From Macropodus opercularis (lineage: Eukaryota; Chordata; Actinopteri; Anabantiformes; Osphronemidae), in contig CM061090.1 in the NCBI GenBank assembly GCA_030770545.1, forward strand, positions 9,069,501 through 9,133,500: 64,000 nt of DNA, read 5' to 3'. How positions within the stretch are numbered: the stretch's first letter is position 1; each line of letters begins with the position of its first letter. The notes beneath the pieces are model-generated. The model was not told the DNA's origin. It saw only the letters and a program-made list of their open reading frames with translations, and searched no databases. Made by a program: the position numbers and the translations under genes. Below, one piece after another: positions 12,669 through 27,700 of this stretch.

Positions 12669-15600
12669 TGCTCTGTGGCTGGAAAGAAGAGTACAATACT
12701 GTAAGTGTGTGTCTGTGCAGCCAGGCAGAGTGATAGATAAATACACCTTTAATAACAGAAGAGTGAGTCAGTACAGAGTCAGTACAGAGTCAGACCTGCA
12801 GCTGTTTTACAGGCTCAAGGTAGCAGAAAAAAATGAGCGATCAGAATGGTCACCTGCGTGGCAGCATATAAATCTAGTACTATTTGTAATGACGTAGACA
12901 GAAGTAGATTAAATTAATTTTAGAATCAGCAAAGGAAAAATAAAGATGATTGACTTAAAGCATGACAATGTGCATCACATTGTGTTTGTGCAGTTACACA
13001 TTTTAGAAAATCTGAAGTTGAAAGTGACTAAAGCAAAAAAGCACATTAGTGTTCATATACTATATGTATCAAAGAGCAGAGAGAAGACATCTAGGAGAAC
13101 TTAAATCTGGCGAGTTATTGTTTGTAATCTGTGTGTGTGGCACCTTCTCCCACAGGTGTGGGACTCGACCATCATAGATGCAGTTGAAGGTCTCCTCCAG
13201 GTTAGATGACATCACCACTAAGCCTTTGATTCCTTTCTCCAGCTCCACCAGGGACAAACTAAGACACAAACACATAATTACACACAGTTATGGTAACAAA
13301 GTTTTAACCTCCTTTATTGTGAGTGTTCTGGTCTCTAGTGTGGACACACCAGAATTATTGTGCCTTATTGTCATTTAGTGATTATGAACAGTCACTCTAA
13401 TTTTGTTAAAACACCAAAAAGCGTATGTAAATGTGTTCACCATTGTGTCTCTTCTATCACTATTTCATCCTGGTACACACTAGAAGAAGGAACCATGTTT
13501 GTTGCAAAATGTTGTGTATCCCCCTAAGTACGCATTACTTTCCACTTTTAGTCATTATATCTATGTGAGTCACATATTGCATATTACAATATATGACTGA
13601 TTAAAGCATAAATATGAAGTTCATACATGATGGTATCCAGCAGAGAGTTGTATCTATGAATCTCCTGAAGCAGGACCACATTAAGAGGTGAAGCGATCTC
13701 CTGGAGGGGGGGCTGCGTTTGCCCACACTCAATCAATGATGGAATCTTCTCACGAACATCTGCCAATAGCTCCAATACCTGGAAGCACAGATAGAGTATA
13801 TATGCAGAGACAACCTATAAAATCACTGCATAGAAGTTAACAGCGGCTAGATTGCTTTAAAATCACATAAAAACACACACACTCTCTAATGGGAGTGTAT
13901 GTTGCTCAACATAGTGTCTCTCACATGGTTTGTCACTTATGTATATAACCTGCACTTATGTATATAACCCATCTTCAGTCTGCCCTTCACCTACATAGTT
14001 TCACTCTCACCTTATCTTCTCTACTGGGCCTGGCCCCTAGCAGAGTGGGGCTGGTGACCTGGGGCTGCAAGGAAAGCAGGGTGTCAAACAGTGTGCTGGT
14101 CTCAGCTATCTGACTAGCTATGTCAGCATTAGGGTTCTGTCCGAACAATTCAGGGTGCTCTGTTGGTGGAAGCATGCTGATATAGTCTTTATATGAGGAC
14201 TGAGGACCATCCCGAGGCATGTAGTAGGAGGATAAGGGGGACAACCTAGAAGAGAAATGGGTAAAAAAATACTAAGTTAGTAAATGTATTTAAAAAATGC
14301 ACAGCAGTCTGCTCTAGACTCTATTAAAAGGATAAGAACCTGTGACCACTAAGTGTTACAATGGGCGCTATATGAATTTCTGAGGCTATAATACTTTGAT
14401 TGTCCACTTGATGGAGCTGGAACTCTACAGCTGTGGACTAAAGCGGTCTCTGTGTCCTCATTGAAGCTATAATCCAGTTTGTCAAATGACCTCTCTATGC
14501 ATGTGAGGATTTGCAATGCATATATTTGTTTGTTGATGTTTATTAAATATGACCAGCCTTTGTTTAAATGTATAATTCTAGCATGGGTACATTTTGTGGT
14601 GTCCTGCAATACCATGCATCAGAAATTATGTGCTTGTAGTTATGTGTATCATAGAGTCTCACTTGAAGAAAGGCTGATTGATGGCTGCATCACAGAAGTA
14701 GTCATTGATGTATGTGGTAAGAAGACGTCTGTCCCAGTCATCTGTAACATGACCTCCATAGTTGACCTCAGCGATCAGGTACTTTAGAGCATCCCAGGGA
14801 ATCTCTTCATAGTTATCCAGGTAAAGACTCAGCAGGTTTTCACTCACCTGTGGGGGCATAGCAAGATAAATTACCAGATTGACAATCAAGACAAGTGAAA
14901 TAGGTCCTCAGCACAGAAAAAAGTAACTTGGAAACAGAGAAAAAGATATAAAGCAAAGGAAATGAGTAGATATCATGTCATGAATAATGAACTATTACTT
15001 TAACTACCCTTTCTATTCCACTGAAATCTATCCTTCTGGCTTAGAGCAGATTGCTGTCAGACAGCGTTAGCTTTCATTAATTCAAATATCATAATCATAA
15101 CCATCTTCAATCTTCATCATCTGCATAGCAATATTCAGTACTTTTCAACATCTTCACTGCACTGATGTGTTCCTTCCAATAGCTGTCCTAACCTCAAAGT
15201 CAGAATCGTTGAAGCCATACACAATGTTCCAGCCCAGCTGTAGAAATTTCTTCCTTTCTAGCAGGATGCTGTGAAAAAAGCAGAGAGAGAACAGCAACTT
15301 CCTGTAGAAGACTGGCTTGGAGCAGCGGTTGAACTGAGCTTCCGTCACTAGCTGGTAGAGACGTTTCATGTTGGCTTTCACACCCTGAGGGCAGAAAGGA
15401 GGAAAGAGGCAGCGTTAATACGATGGAGGGTTTTATAGGTAGGATGTACCTATTATCTTACCATAAATTATACACAGTCAAATAAATCTCAGTATGTCAG
15501 ACTACAACGCTATGTGCTAACATCTTTGAATATTAGCTTGTGCACCTTTGGTGGTTCAGTGGTCATCTTGATACCAGCCTGCAGGATAGTAATTGGAAAT

Positions 15601-15736
15601 TCAGGATGTGGTGAAGAGCTGAGCCAAAGTCTGAAGTTCGAGTGTGTTGTCTGCACTTGTAGCTGCTCAACCAGCTTGTCCAGCTCTGGCATCCAGGACA
15701 AAGAGAGGTGGCAGTTGGCAAGAAACACCCAGTGAC
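9517..15736 (-). CDS. dnah2: dnah2 exons 78-87: AAA6 end and C-terminal domain (residues about 3899-4440)
   Basis: Exons: 15546-15736, 15193-15384, 14663-14847, 14011-14245, 13627-13778, 13144-13258, 10538-10714, 10170-10244, 9757-9907, 9517-9671. Conserved stretches are VFLANCHLSLSWMPELDKLV, LLFSLCFFHSILLERKKFLQ, GWNIVYGFNDSDFE, NYGGHVTDDWDRRLLTTYIN, NPNADIASQI and FWLSGFTFPNGFLTAVLQSS. The protein ends GAMTPDHWIKRGTALLMSLDN. The intron after exon 83 (10715-13143) is the longest in the gene. The last four exons have no counterpart in the decayed second copy near 50.4-50.9 kb. Confidence 0.95.
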
Positions 15737-18700
15737 CTGTCCAGGAAAAATAGCATTTGAGATATAGCTAATATTAAAGAACTTGTTTATTATGTCTGTT
15801 GTGCCTTCAAGCATGTTCATGTGAAACGTGTCCAATCTTGTTCCTAGATAATGTTTTGATTTATCATTGGGTCCCAAAGTAGTTATTAGTCCATAAATCT
15901 GCAGGGCCCCATGATAGATAACATAATTTAGACCTACCCTTTCACACATAAACAAAACTCTAGGGTAAGAAAGGGACAACGATGCTAAACAACATAATTA
16001 ATGTGTGACTGAAGAGGAGGAAGAAAGACACAGCAATATGTGTTGTACCATTTTTGACACCCTCTTCAATCATGTTCTTGGCAATAGGGGCTTGTCCCTG
16101 CCCCAGAGAGAGAGCATGGAAGTGACTGCTCATGCCAGAGGCCTCAGCCAGCTGCACCAGGGCTCCTGTTGGGTCTACCCCAGGGGACAGGACAAAGATC
16201 AGTGGAGTCTTGCAGCTGGATTCTTCCACAACCTAGAGCGAGACAAGGAAGGATGAGCCAACAAGGTGTGACAACACTTTGTGAGCTACATTCACATAAA
16301 ATTACATACAGGACATGCAACAAACACGGGTCTCAAAACTAATACTTACTGAAAAATACAGAAAAACCAACAAGGATTAAAAGGACAAAACTTGACACTT
16401 ACAGCCTTCATGTCGAGAACAGGTGGCTCCACATAGCTAGAGCCAAGGTTGTTAACAATGAAGGAAGTTACACAGAAGGAGACACGGTCCTGACGCAGAG
16501 ATCGAACTATCAGCATCCTCTGTAGATCATTAAAGTAATTCTCCCAATTGCCTAGAAAAGTACAGAGGAAAGAGAGGCAGAGAAACACACGTCAAACAAA
16601 GCCAAACAGCCTTGTGCTCATTATTAAGTGCTCAGTTTTTAGAGACTGGAGTAGCGCATAATATAGTGCTGCATACGTGGTCAGAAGCAGACATGTAAAG
16701 GTACTAGTGATGTTCAGCAAAACATTCTGACCTTCACATGTCAACTCATTGACAAGATCCTTCCTCAGGAGCAACCAACTCATCCTCTCAGTAAAGCATA
16801 AGCTTTATCTGGTGGGATGAGTTTTTTTTCTGGTGGGATGATTTTTTTATTTTATCTACTGTAAGTGCCAAAGAAAAAGACTTCTACCAGCACGTTCACA
16901 CCTGGTAGTGTGGCCTGCTCCGGCTCAGCACTGGTGAACCAAAGGTGCCAGTCCCGAGGGTACTGTTCAAAGGAAGCCATGATGCCACGGAAGTTGGGCA
17001 GCTTATCCAGCTCTGTGATGTTGTCCCAACTCGAGTCTGCCAGCCAACTGGAACATGGGTTGCCCATCTGGTCCTCTTTATCGAGCACCTATAAACACAC
17101 CTATCTATTAGCCAGTATTCATACTAACCTTCCATCCGTATGAGTTCAGACCTAATCCCTACCAAAAAAGTCGTTACGAAAAACTGTTTTTTTATGTGTT
17201 AACATTTACGAACAGAACAAAATCAGTTCATGACATAAAATGTGTTTTGATGGTTGTGCACATTCTCCATTTTCTTACAAGTCCTCCTCGGAGGAAGAAG
17301 CTGTACTCGTCCATGTTGAGTTTACCGGCCACCTCCAGGATTTTGGCACACATCTGAAAACTGAAGAGCAGCTTGTGTTTCTCAAAGAGACCACGGCATG
17401 TGTACCTGCAAATTAAGTCAACGTAAGAATGATATACGTTACAGTTTTAACATGACTTTAACATCTTTCCCATAGAACATGATATTTCTGTATTCCTCGC
17501 TCTAATTCACCTGATCTGATAATCATGTTGTGTGCTATTGTATAGTTAAATACAGTGACTACTGTTAAAAAAGTAACAGGGACCCCACAGTGAAGTTTAG
17601 GCATGAAAACCTCTGACCTTGTGTCGGTGCCTACCTGTAGATGGCGTACGTGTGGTAGTCATTGAGGTTGGTAATCCTTTCTTCCAGCTTCTGGCTATGC
17701 TTGCTTTTTTTGATGCTAAGGTTGAACAGGTCAATGTAGGCATCCAGTGAGAACTGGTACATGGGGTCAATTCTGCCCATGTCATTTAGGATGAAAAAGA
17801 GAATGGAGGCCCGCCGGGCACATGGGCGGTAAGCCTATAGAAAGAGAAATATATTACAATACATTACATAGATTGCAGTACATCTACATTATGGCTGCAA
17901 CTTATCAACCAACCCCAGCAAATCACCCTATGATCTCTCCCCACACCTGACCTCTCTAGCAGAGTCGATTTTCATCTCTGTCTGCTCGCTGCTCTCCAGC
18001 TGCTCTGAAACCTCAGTGGCTGTTACTTTAGAGGTTTGCAGCGTGTTCACCAGTTGCACATCATCCAGTAGTGAGCCAGTTGCCTCATTCAGCAGCCTGT
18101 AGAGGGGACATATTTGTAAATACAAAATACAACATATGTATCTATAGATAAATACAACCCACTTCTACTGCTGTATAGTTACCATGTTCCTATACTGTAA
18201 TTATACTATTACTGCCACAAATATAGCATTTCCAGAGGGTTGGTATTAAAAAGCTATGAAATAGGTAACGGTTACAAAATGTCAAATATCAAATACAATA
18301 AAGGAGATATAAAACAAAGACGAGTTTGATAACAGTCATGTATAGCATGTAATATAAATAACCATTAAAGATCCCGTCTGTATTTTGTCTCTGGGTGTTG
18401 GTAGGTGTAAACAGAACAGGTTGCGTCGCATCTCAAAATTAAAAGTAAGCTGGTCACACTGGAATGGACCAGCACACTTCTAGAGTATACGTGTTTGTCC
18501 ACTGTGTGACTTAGAGGAAGCTGAAGACAGAAAACATTTAGTTTCCATTCACACTTCTAAAAGATATAATTAAAAAAAACACTGGAGTTAAATATTAGGA
18601 GATCATAGTCAACCTAGAAAGAGACTCTTGTATTATTGTGGTTTATGTGACAGTGATTGTAATGATGTATTATTATATATCTCATTTATTATATGTTTAT

Positions 18701-21700
18701 TATACCGTTTGGGGTAAAGCTGGTATTCCACAAGGTTACATTACAAATAATACAAATATGTATTTCAAGTAAAAGGCATTTTGAGCTATAGTAAAGTGTA
18801 AACTGTAGCATAACAACCTGAGAATCTCATCTTCCAGTTCTTGCAGACGCTTCTTTCCAGAAGCGATGCTGATCACCAAAGAGTCCTTCTGTTCTTCTAG
18901 CTCTGGACGCTCTTTACGAACTACAATGCCCAGCAGTTGGGCTTCTAGTCCCTGCATACAGACACAGTCCCATACATGGACGATTTAAGGACACATACTT
19001 TTAGAGTTGAACAGCCAAAAGGCACATTATCAACAGACATACAGCAAACAGACACAAAATCAGACCTGCTCTTTCACAGCAAAGTTGACTATGGTGGTCT
19101 TTGAGGAAATCTCTGGAGTATAATGAGGATTAGATAGTTTGGTGGTGATATAAAACCGAAATTCTGGATTGTATTCCAACTCCTTGTCACCCAGCTTTAA
19201 CAGTAGCCTGCTGCCTGAAAAATGCACATGAAGAATTATGTACAGTACAGAAGTGGAAGATTTCATTAGACCCTAGTTCGTTAATATATGGGTATCTGCT
19301 GACAGCATCTAATACTAAATGCTCACCTTTAGCAAACTATAAAACACAGTAGGTATGTGTAATACTACAGTAACAGCTATGTCCAACTTTACATGGCTTT
19401 CCGTATATTTCTGCAGAGTTTGTCTGACCTGTCCGTGTGAAGGACTTGTTGAGAACTGGGTTGAGGGAGGGGTCCAACTCCTCCTGCACATTCTGCAGCA
19501 AAACAGGATTCCCAAACTGAATGGCATTCTCCAGCACCCGCACGTATTCAGGCATTTGAAAGTCTATTACTTTCAGACCCTGCACAGATAAACAGACACA
19601 CAGAGAGAGACCGAATGGTAATATAAACAATGCATTATATACAGTATTAAAAATTTCAATAGCAAACAAAGAACAGACAACAAAACACAGACACATGACT
19701 GAAAATAACAAACAAGCGTCCAACTGCACGAGACTCAAAGTCATTGACATTTATTTTCCTCCTTCATTTGTTTAATACTCAGAATCAAAGTCTGTGGAAC
19801 AGCTTCAGTAGGAGACATTTGTTTCTTCCAGCTGAGGGACACTGTTATAATTAGGAGTATCCCATCTTGAAGTGATGATAAAACACTAGTTCTGCAATTT
19901 GTTACTTCTAGATTGTAATTCTTCAAAGCCCCGGTTAACTTTAAAGGCCTCAAACTAATCCCAAATGAAATCATATTTCTCACACAGTTGCTCCTCTTGT
20001 TGGCTGTAACTGTAAAATCTGGAATAGGGCATTTTGTCCTCTTCTCTGTACCTTTCTGTTGACCCCCGAGCTGCATGTTTTCAGACTGAATTGACTGGCT
20101 CTACCAACCTACACTGCAATAAGCAGATCCAATACTGAGCAGCTATTGAGGAGGGGGTTCGTGCTGAAGTGGGATTTGTGGGCTATTCTTACTAGTTTAA
20201 GTGTAATATTTGATGTTGGGACAATAAAAATGATTATTAATATAATAAGCAATATTTACATAAATGCCTTAAAATGTAGTGTGGAGGGGCACTTAAAAAG
20301 TAAAAAGTGCAGAAACGTAACTCTCCATCAATAAAAACTTACACTTTCCATCTCCATGTTCTTGATCCACTTCAGAGCTTGGCCTTGTGGGTCTACTATC
20401 AGTGGCCATCTTAAGAGAGAAAAGCTAATATTAGCATTAAGCTTAGAGTTCTTATTGGTTTACAGCTAATCGTTACTAAAAATATATCTATTGAGAATTT
20501 GAATCTACAGACACTGACCGGTTTCCATGGGTGACGATTACACCATTCTCAGTAGAGAATGCATCAGAGGGCAGGCCTTGAATGTTCCATTCCCTCACTG
20601 TTGTAGGTTTGGACAGAAAAACTGCAAAACTGAACCCTGGTGAGCATGGGATCTGTGAGTCCCTTACCTGGGTAGAGGGCAAACAAGCCAAAAGATAAAA
20701 ACAGCCGCATATAAGGGAACAAAGTGGGATTTGTTGCAAATTAAAGCTGAGATTGCTTCAATTCAAATTTACAAGTGGACGGCTCTACAGTAAAGGACAA
20801 GTACATACTAGTGAAGCCTTGTGTGTTGGTGTCTCACCTTCTCCATCCAGATGGTCAGCAGCTCATCTCTATAGTTGGATAGGAAGGGTCCCATGTAGGA
20901 CAAGAAAGACGCTGCTAATAAGCAGTCACCAACAAGATAGCCCATGCTCTCTGTAAGGCCCTGAACCACACAAAGAACATAGATTACATATAACATAGAT
21001 GACATACATCAAATGAAATCCTTTTTCAAGCAAAAGCAATTTTATGTGTGTACACAGCTGGGAGTTTGGATATGTGGATGAAAAAGGTTTTTTTCTGTTT
21101 TACTCTGTGTCTTATGATACAGTGACACATATGAGTGACTATACAGCATTTGTTAAACTAATGTTAGAATATGGGGCAGGCCAGGTCCACATTTGATTTA
21201 GAGATCAGTGGTGGTAATGGGTCAATCTGGTACCAGACTAGTTGTGTGAACGTTTGCACGATTGCAAAATTTGCCATCTAAACAAATTCCTAAAATGATG
21301 GTGATCTCAAATGAGCCACTTTAATTTTATTTAGTGTAGGAATCAATATGACCTACAGCAGCTCTGTTCTCCCAGCGGATCCTCTCTCCAGCAAGTCCAG
21401 TCACCAGTTTGTCAGCTCGGTCCAGTTTCACTTCCATCTCATCTGATTTCTTTTTTAAACTCTCTTTCGTGACCAACTTCTCGCCATGCTGGTGTTTCAG
21501 CTCCTCTAGTCTCTCAGCCACCTGTTCGCAATGCACACCAAAAAAAGTTACATTATACTTATAATAACGCTTCAGCTGAATGTGCATTGAAAACTGGCTT
21601 GAGAGGAGAGAAGCCTAACATCTACCAGGCTGGCTGCTCCGTACCTCTCGTAGTTTGTTCTGGGCCTCAGCCAGAGCAGCTTGTTTCTCTGCTAGTTGGG

Positions 21701-24700
21701 CCATAGCAGTGTTCAGTTGGGCCCGCTTTGGCTCCACCACCCTGTAAACCCGTCCGTAAACCTGTCATGCACATGCATGAATTAATTCTTGCTTCATACT
21801 TTCTTATTCATACATTCTTAAAAAAGGTGACACATCAAACTGATCAGCCTAGACTTCTGCAAGTCAAACATTTCTTGGTTTACATGTTACATGATGTGTG
21901 TGTTCATGCTTCCGTGTAATTGTGTCTTACCTCCATTGCTTTGACCCACATGCAGAGGGACTTGGCAGCGAGTGACACTTTGCCAATAATCTCTGGCTGG
22001 AAGTCTGTTTGTTTGCAGTACTGACCAATCTTCTTTAACACTCGGTCTGATATATTGTCCTTGTCAAAGTTAACTAATGTTTTGATGAAGTTAGCCTCAC
22101 CTGTTAGAAACATTTCAAGGTTACAAAGGTTAATAAAAACACAAAAATCTCATTTGCATTGCGTAGTTTCTCTTCGTGTTCACCTGAAGAAATATGATGT
22201 GAAAATATGTATGACATATTTTGTTATTACTGTATGAATATATGTATTACATTGAAGAAATATTACTACTGTTGCATTTGTAAAAGTAAAAATATAATAA
22301 ATATTCTCTTTTTGAAGCATTCTATTTGGGGGTACAGTAGGTTTTCAGTGCTGGATTACGCCTTGAGAAATCTGAGCTATGTAGTAAACTTGCAATTGTA
22401 ATCACACTTAATCACAGTTGTCATGGTGACATAACTACTGTAGTACACAGACTGTGAAACAGAGGCATCACTAAATGAAATAGAATTTCGCCAGTGGCAT
22501 TACAGTCTCCTTTTTAGCTACACGTGTAGGTTTCTCTGCTCTGGCTTTTATCACAGAATTTTCTCTCACCCAGCTGTCTCTTGGCCTCTGCCCATGTAGG
22601 CTCCTTGCCCTGAAGGGTCATGACAGCCTGCATCACTGTCTCCACCAGTGCTGGGGGACGGCCATATGACTTAATCTCTGTCATGTCTTTCTTATTCAGA
22701 GACTCCAGAGCCTACAGTAAATGTAAAAAGAGGAAGAAACTGAAAACGCATAGACCGATATCTGCTGGAATGAAATTCAAATTTACAGGAACATTCAAAT
22801 GATAAGGCACTTTCTTAGTACAAAAGAGAACTGTCATACAGTTTTACTGTCATACAGAATCCAGAATTATGAGAAGTTGTGAGTTTACATACCTTTAAAT
22901 AGATTTAAAATGAAACTATTGAAGATAGAATCACACTGGAGATTTTCAGATGCATTATAATGTGTTGGTGTAGATTCTCACTCATGTTACATAAGAGCAA
23001 AGAGAAAACAAATTGACACAGAAACTGTCTGATTCAAACAGACAACAGATGTTCACCTTCATGGCCTCCTCCAGGGCTGGCAGGGCCTCATTCAGGTCTC
23101 TCTGTGCATTATCAGCCATGGTTTTACACTGCAACTCCTCAGCTGCAATTTTCTCACTGTTAGCACTCACCACCTCGAACACAAACACAAACCAGTGTAT
23201 TACTATTAAAGGTCCATATCCTAGTCTACAATCTGTACCTTTCTGATACAACAATACAACATGATGGGATCAAGTCAGGTGAATGTGCACCATGTAAATG
23301 TCTTGTCAACTATAATTTGAATAGATTTGTGTGTGTGGGTGTGTGTAAGCACATTTCTGGTACGCACCTTCTGCTGCTTATCAGCCTCTGTCTTCTGCTG
23401 CACAATGACAGACAGGTACTCATCACACTGTTTCTGGAACACGGCCACCTGCTTCTTAGCCTCCTCAAGCTCTACAGACATGGCCTTCACCTTCTCCCGT
23501 GTGTCACTGATCTTCAAAAGGCCTTTACGCAGCTTGCTCACCTGCTCCCCCAACTCACAGCGCTTCTCTGCTATAAGTCTGGATATACACAGGTAAAGCC
23601 TTATAAGGCAGGTTCTTAGTGGACTGACTATACAGTCAGAGCAAATTATCCACAGAGGGTGATTAGTAGAAATCAGACAGGTTACAAATAAGGGGTGAAT
23701 AATGGAACAAATTAGGTTGGCTTCATGTTCCTGCTTGTTATAATGCAGTTTGACTCCTTCTTGATGAATGCAATACAATAGACAAAGAACCCAAAGCTCC
23801 CAGTTGTACTGCATTTACAAATTCTTCATATACAGAATCATCTGTGTGATATTTATTAACTTACTAAAAAGGCATACAAAGCCTTGAAATGCAGCAAGAA
23901 AAAGACAAGTAACGATAAGAAAAAGTAACAAAGTGCCTACTTCCTGTATCCAGACACAAGTTCCAGGTAGTTTGTGGGTGTCACATAATTATGTCTCCTC
24001 AGCTCCAACTTCATCTTTTCAGAAACGTGTGCTACGGACTGGTGTGTAGTCACAAAGGTACTGGCAACCTTTGTCTGGATCTGCCATATAATGTAGCATA
24101 TGTTAAAGTGTTAGATCAGACAGCAGCGTGTGTGTGTGTATGTGTGTGTTGATGTCGTACCCCCTCCAAGGATGCCAGGTCCAGTCCATCCAAGTACCTC
24201 TCAGCAACTTCCAACAGAGCATCTTGTGGCCACTCACAGAACCAGTCAATGGTAGTGCAGCTGACAAGTGCTGGGTACTGGAGGATGCGGTTTCTGTTGA
24301 CAAACAGCTCTATGAGTATGTACACATGTAAAGTAACACAGGTACGTTTAGCAGAGAACAGTAAATAATGGGTCATTAAATTCCTGTGTCATTGTCAAAC
24401 AGAAGCCACTGGATCAGAAGGCCATGATGCCTCATCACACAAAGTACATAGATTAGGTTTGGCTAATGGAGCCCATCAACCCAACTGATACTATGTGTGA
24501 CCACTCTGCCATGCCACTTATTACAACACACGTCTTAGCTTATTAAAGCATGTTAGCATATTAGAGTGCAAGCCCTCTTCATCCTGTTTTACACATGCGA
24601 TTTATACTATTGTAACGAAAATACAACCAGAGCACAGACGATTCCCAAAGACAGGAGAAGTGATAAAGAGAAAGCAGAGACATATAATAACCCTGAATAT

Positions 24701-27700
24701 ATCATGGAACACAGTGTGGTGCCAAAAACAGTATCAGAATGTACCTGAAGGGTTCTCCCACTGGGCTCATGCAGAATACTATGTGCAGGTTGTTCCTGAC
24801 TCGCTCTATCAGGTAGCTAAACAAGGAGTCAGGAGTCTCTGCGACCTTGTCTTTCCTGGCAGAGTCTCTCAGGGCATTGCAAATCTAGATTTACACCACA
24901 GGTAGAGGTAGAGTTACATGTTATGAGAACTGGATTGAGGTTTTAATAGACTTAATATTACAAGTGATTTATGGAAATTCTGAAAAACATGAAAAAGCTT
25001 CATATTTTATGTTAAAAATACAGTAGTGTTATGTATATTGTTTCAAAAAATCACAGACCTCAACAAACTCATCCTGCTTATAGAGGTTAGGCACCTCTCC
25101 AGAGCTCAGGATGTTATTGATGTCCTCTAGGAACACTTTATCTGTGATCTGAGTGTCATTGAACAGGAACACAGTGGGCTTGTTGTCCACACCAGTCAAA
25201 CGGTACAGCTTCTTGATGTCTGCAAGCAAAGATGGAAAAAATAAATAAATGTTATCGTAGGTGAGTGAGGAAGGGATGAAACTCTACAAAGACTTAAAGA
25301 TAAAATTCAAGTCAATCCACCTAGTGCTACATGTTCTCATATGGCCTTAATCTTCCCGTCTTTTTGTTTGAGCTTTCTTTCTTTTCATTTTCAAACGATG
25401 TGGTTGCATATTTTATCAAACAACCTCTGATGTTACATTTGTGTCTTTGATCTCACCTTCTCTAAATTCCTGTTTGCGGTACTGCTTGGTGACTTCCACC
25501 TGGAACACCTGGTGTTTACAGATGGAGGCAGCCATTTTACACAAGCTCTGTCTACCAGAGCCCCCAACACCAACCAGCAACATGTTGCCCCTGAGTTGAC
25601 TGATGACACGTACGACACGGGTAACTGTAGAAAGAAAACAAACATCATCATTTATTTTCACTTTCTGTGTTCTGCCAAATACAGAGATATTTTAGATTAT
25701 CATCTAAAACATAATCATTTTGCATGTCACAGAGTCTATATTGTCCAGATTCAAAGCAACAATACTGAATCTGGTATTGATCTATGTTAACTGTTAACTG
25801 TTAAAATTCACTGAAAGCAGAAAGCAAAGCCTGGTGCTGACAGGCATGTTTCCTTTCAGCTACAGGATAGCTTTTAACTGCATTTCATGCTGTGAGTTTC
25901 AATCCTTTCAAATTGGACCTAAATCTATGATCTGGTCAACAGTGACAAACAGGAACGACACATCAGAGAGCAGCAGAAGACAACCTCTTAGAGTGATTGG
26001 GGTACTGAACTGGCTGGACAGAAATGAACTGTCTATTGAGTCATGTGTAACAGCGTGTGCCGTGAGACGCACTGTGTTCGATGGCATCACGGAAGAGGAC
26101 CAGGCTCATGGGCACAACACCCGGTGTCAGGTTGTAGTCTTCCAGATGGGTCTCCATAAACTTCTTGACACCTTTCATGTCTACCAGGTCTTCATACACA
26201 TGAGACTCATTCAGGAAATCACCTGACAAACGCACACATAGCAGAAAAAAACACACATAAACATATTTATACTCTTTAGAGTAGTCATTGAGCAGTTATG
26301 TAACGTAGCAACAGTCAATCACCAACTCATTATCCTATACATCTGAAATGTAATAAACCAAAGTTTGTGTCTGAACAACTACTAATGTACCAAATAGTGG
26401 AGGCTGCTTGTTGGGGCAGACGCTGTGGAACGTGAGGTCAAAAAGCGAGCCCAGCTTTTCCCCCATCAAAGTAACAAAGGCCTCCTTGTCATTGTGATCG
26501 ACAAGCCGGTCTGAGAAAACCCTACAATCAGAGATAACAGGTATTATCCACAGTAAACAAAGATATTTCTATTTATTGGCAGTAGGTAAGTAATGAAGCT
26601 ACAGCTATGCTAAATATGGTATATGACTGTTAAAGATGAGGATTTGTTAAAATCTGTGTTTACCTGAAGCACTCATGGATCCATAGCCTGATAATGTTAC
26701 TTTTGCTATCGTGAAAGTCTGGGTGAGCTCTTAACAGACCTTGAAACACCTAAACAGTGGACGATAATCATGAAAATACACATACAGTATCAAGCTAAAG
26801 GTTTTATTTCTAGACAACCGAACTATCAGTGCCTATTAAAATATTGCAACTGTTAGATTCATTTCAGTTAATTTTGAGAATACCCTTTACCATAGCTGAT
26901 ATCTACTGTTGACCATTCCATCTGGTTTACAGTATGTTTAAGTCCTTTCTAACTCATTTCCAATATGTGTGTACCTTGGAGATATCTCTGAGGTTAAAGA
27001 GGTAGTGTATCTTGGCTGGCGTGGGAAGAAACTGAGCTGCAACTGCATAGTAGAGTTCTAAAGTGGCCTGAGTTAGAGTTTCTCCAACCGGCTTCACGTC
27101 TTCATTAAACCCCTGTAGTTTTTGGCTGATCATGGTACTGTAGATGTGCCTGATTTGGGAATCCTACAAGAGGTGAGTGAGTGGGGAAACAAAAAATAAA
27201 TAGGAAAAAAAAATTGTTTTTGAAAAGTCACAGCCCACACACACATATGTAAATGCAGAAATGAAGTTTAACCAATGCTGCAACTACTGAGATGAAAAGC
27301 TTCCAGACAAGATTACTTACATTAGGAAAGGTGACATTGATGAGGTTGAATCTGCTTTGTAAGCGGGATGAAATGTGAGTCCTTCCTCCACCAGGGGGAC
27401 CCATACATGCCAGTAAGAACATGTCCTGAACGGTGGACACACACATGCACAAATAGACAAACACAAAGCAAATCATGTCTTTCCCACATATTCAAATGAT
27501 GATCAAGAAGCAGACAAAGCACGAAATGTTGTTCAAACTAATTATCTCACCTTAACAAATTTTACGGCCTGTTTCTGGCGGTCATACCAGAAGCCGTAGT
27601 CGATCCACAGACGCAGCAGCTCCAGGGGTGGCTGGGAGCCAAAAAGGTCAGGAGCTGGCATGTTGAGGTCATCCAGGAGGCACAGGAGGCGTTTCCCACC

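Noticed and set aside
12483..12897. Open frames with long CVCVCV or THTHTH runs
   Set aside because: Produced by the (GT)22 microsatellite in an intron.
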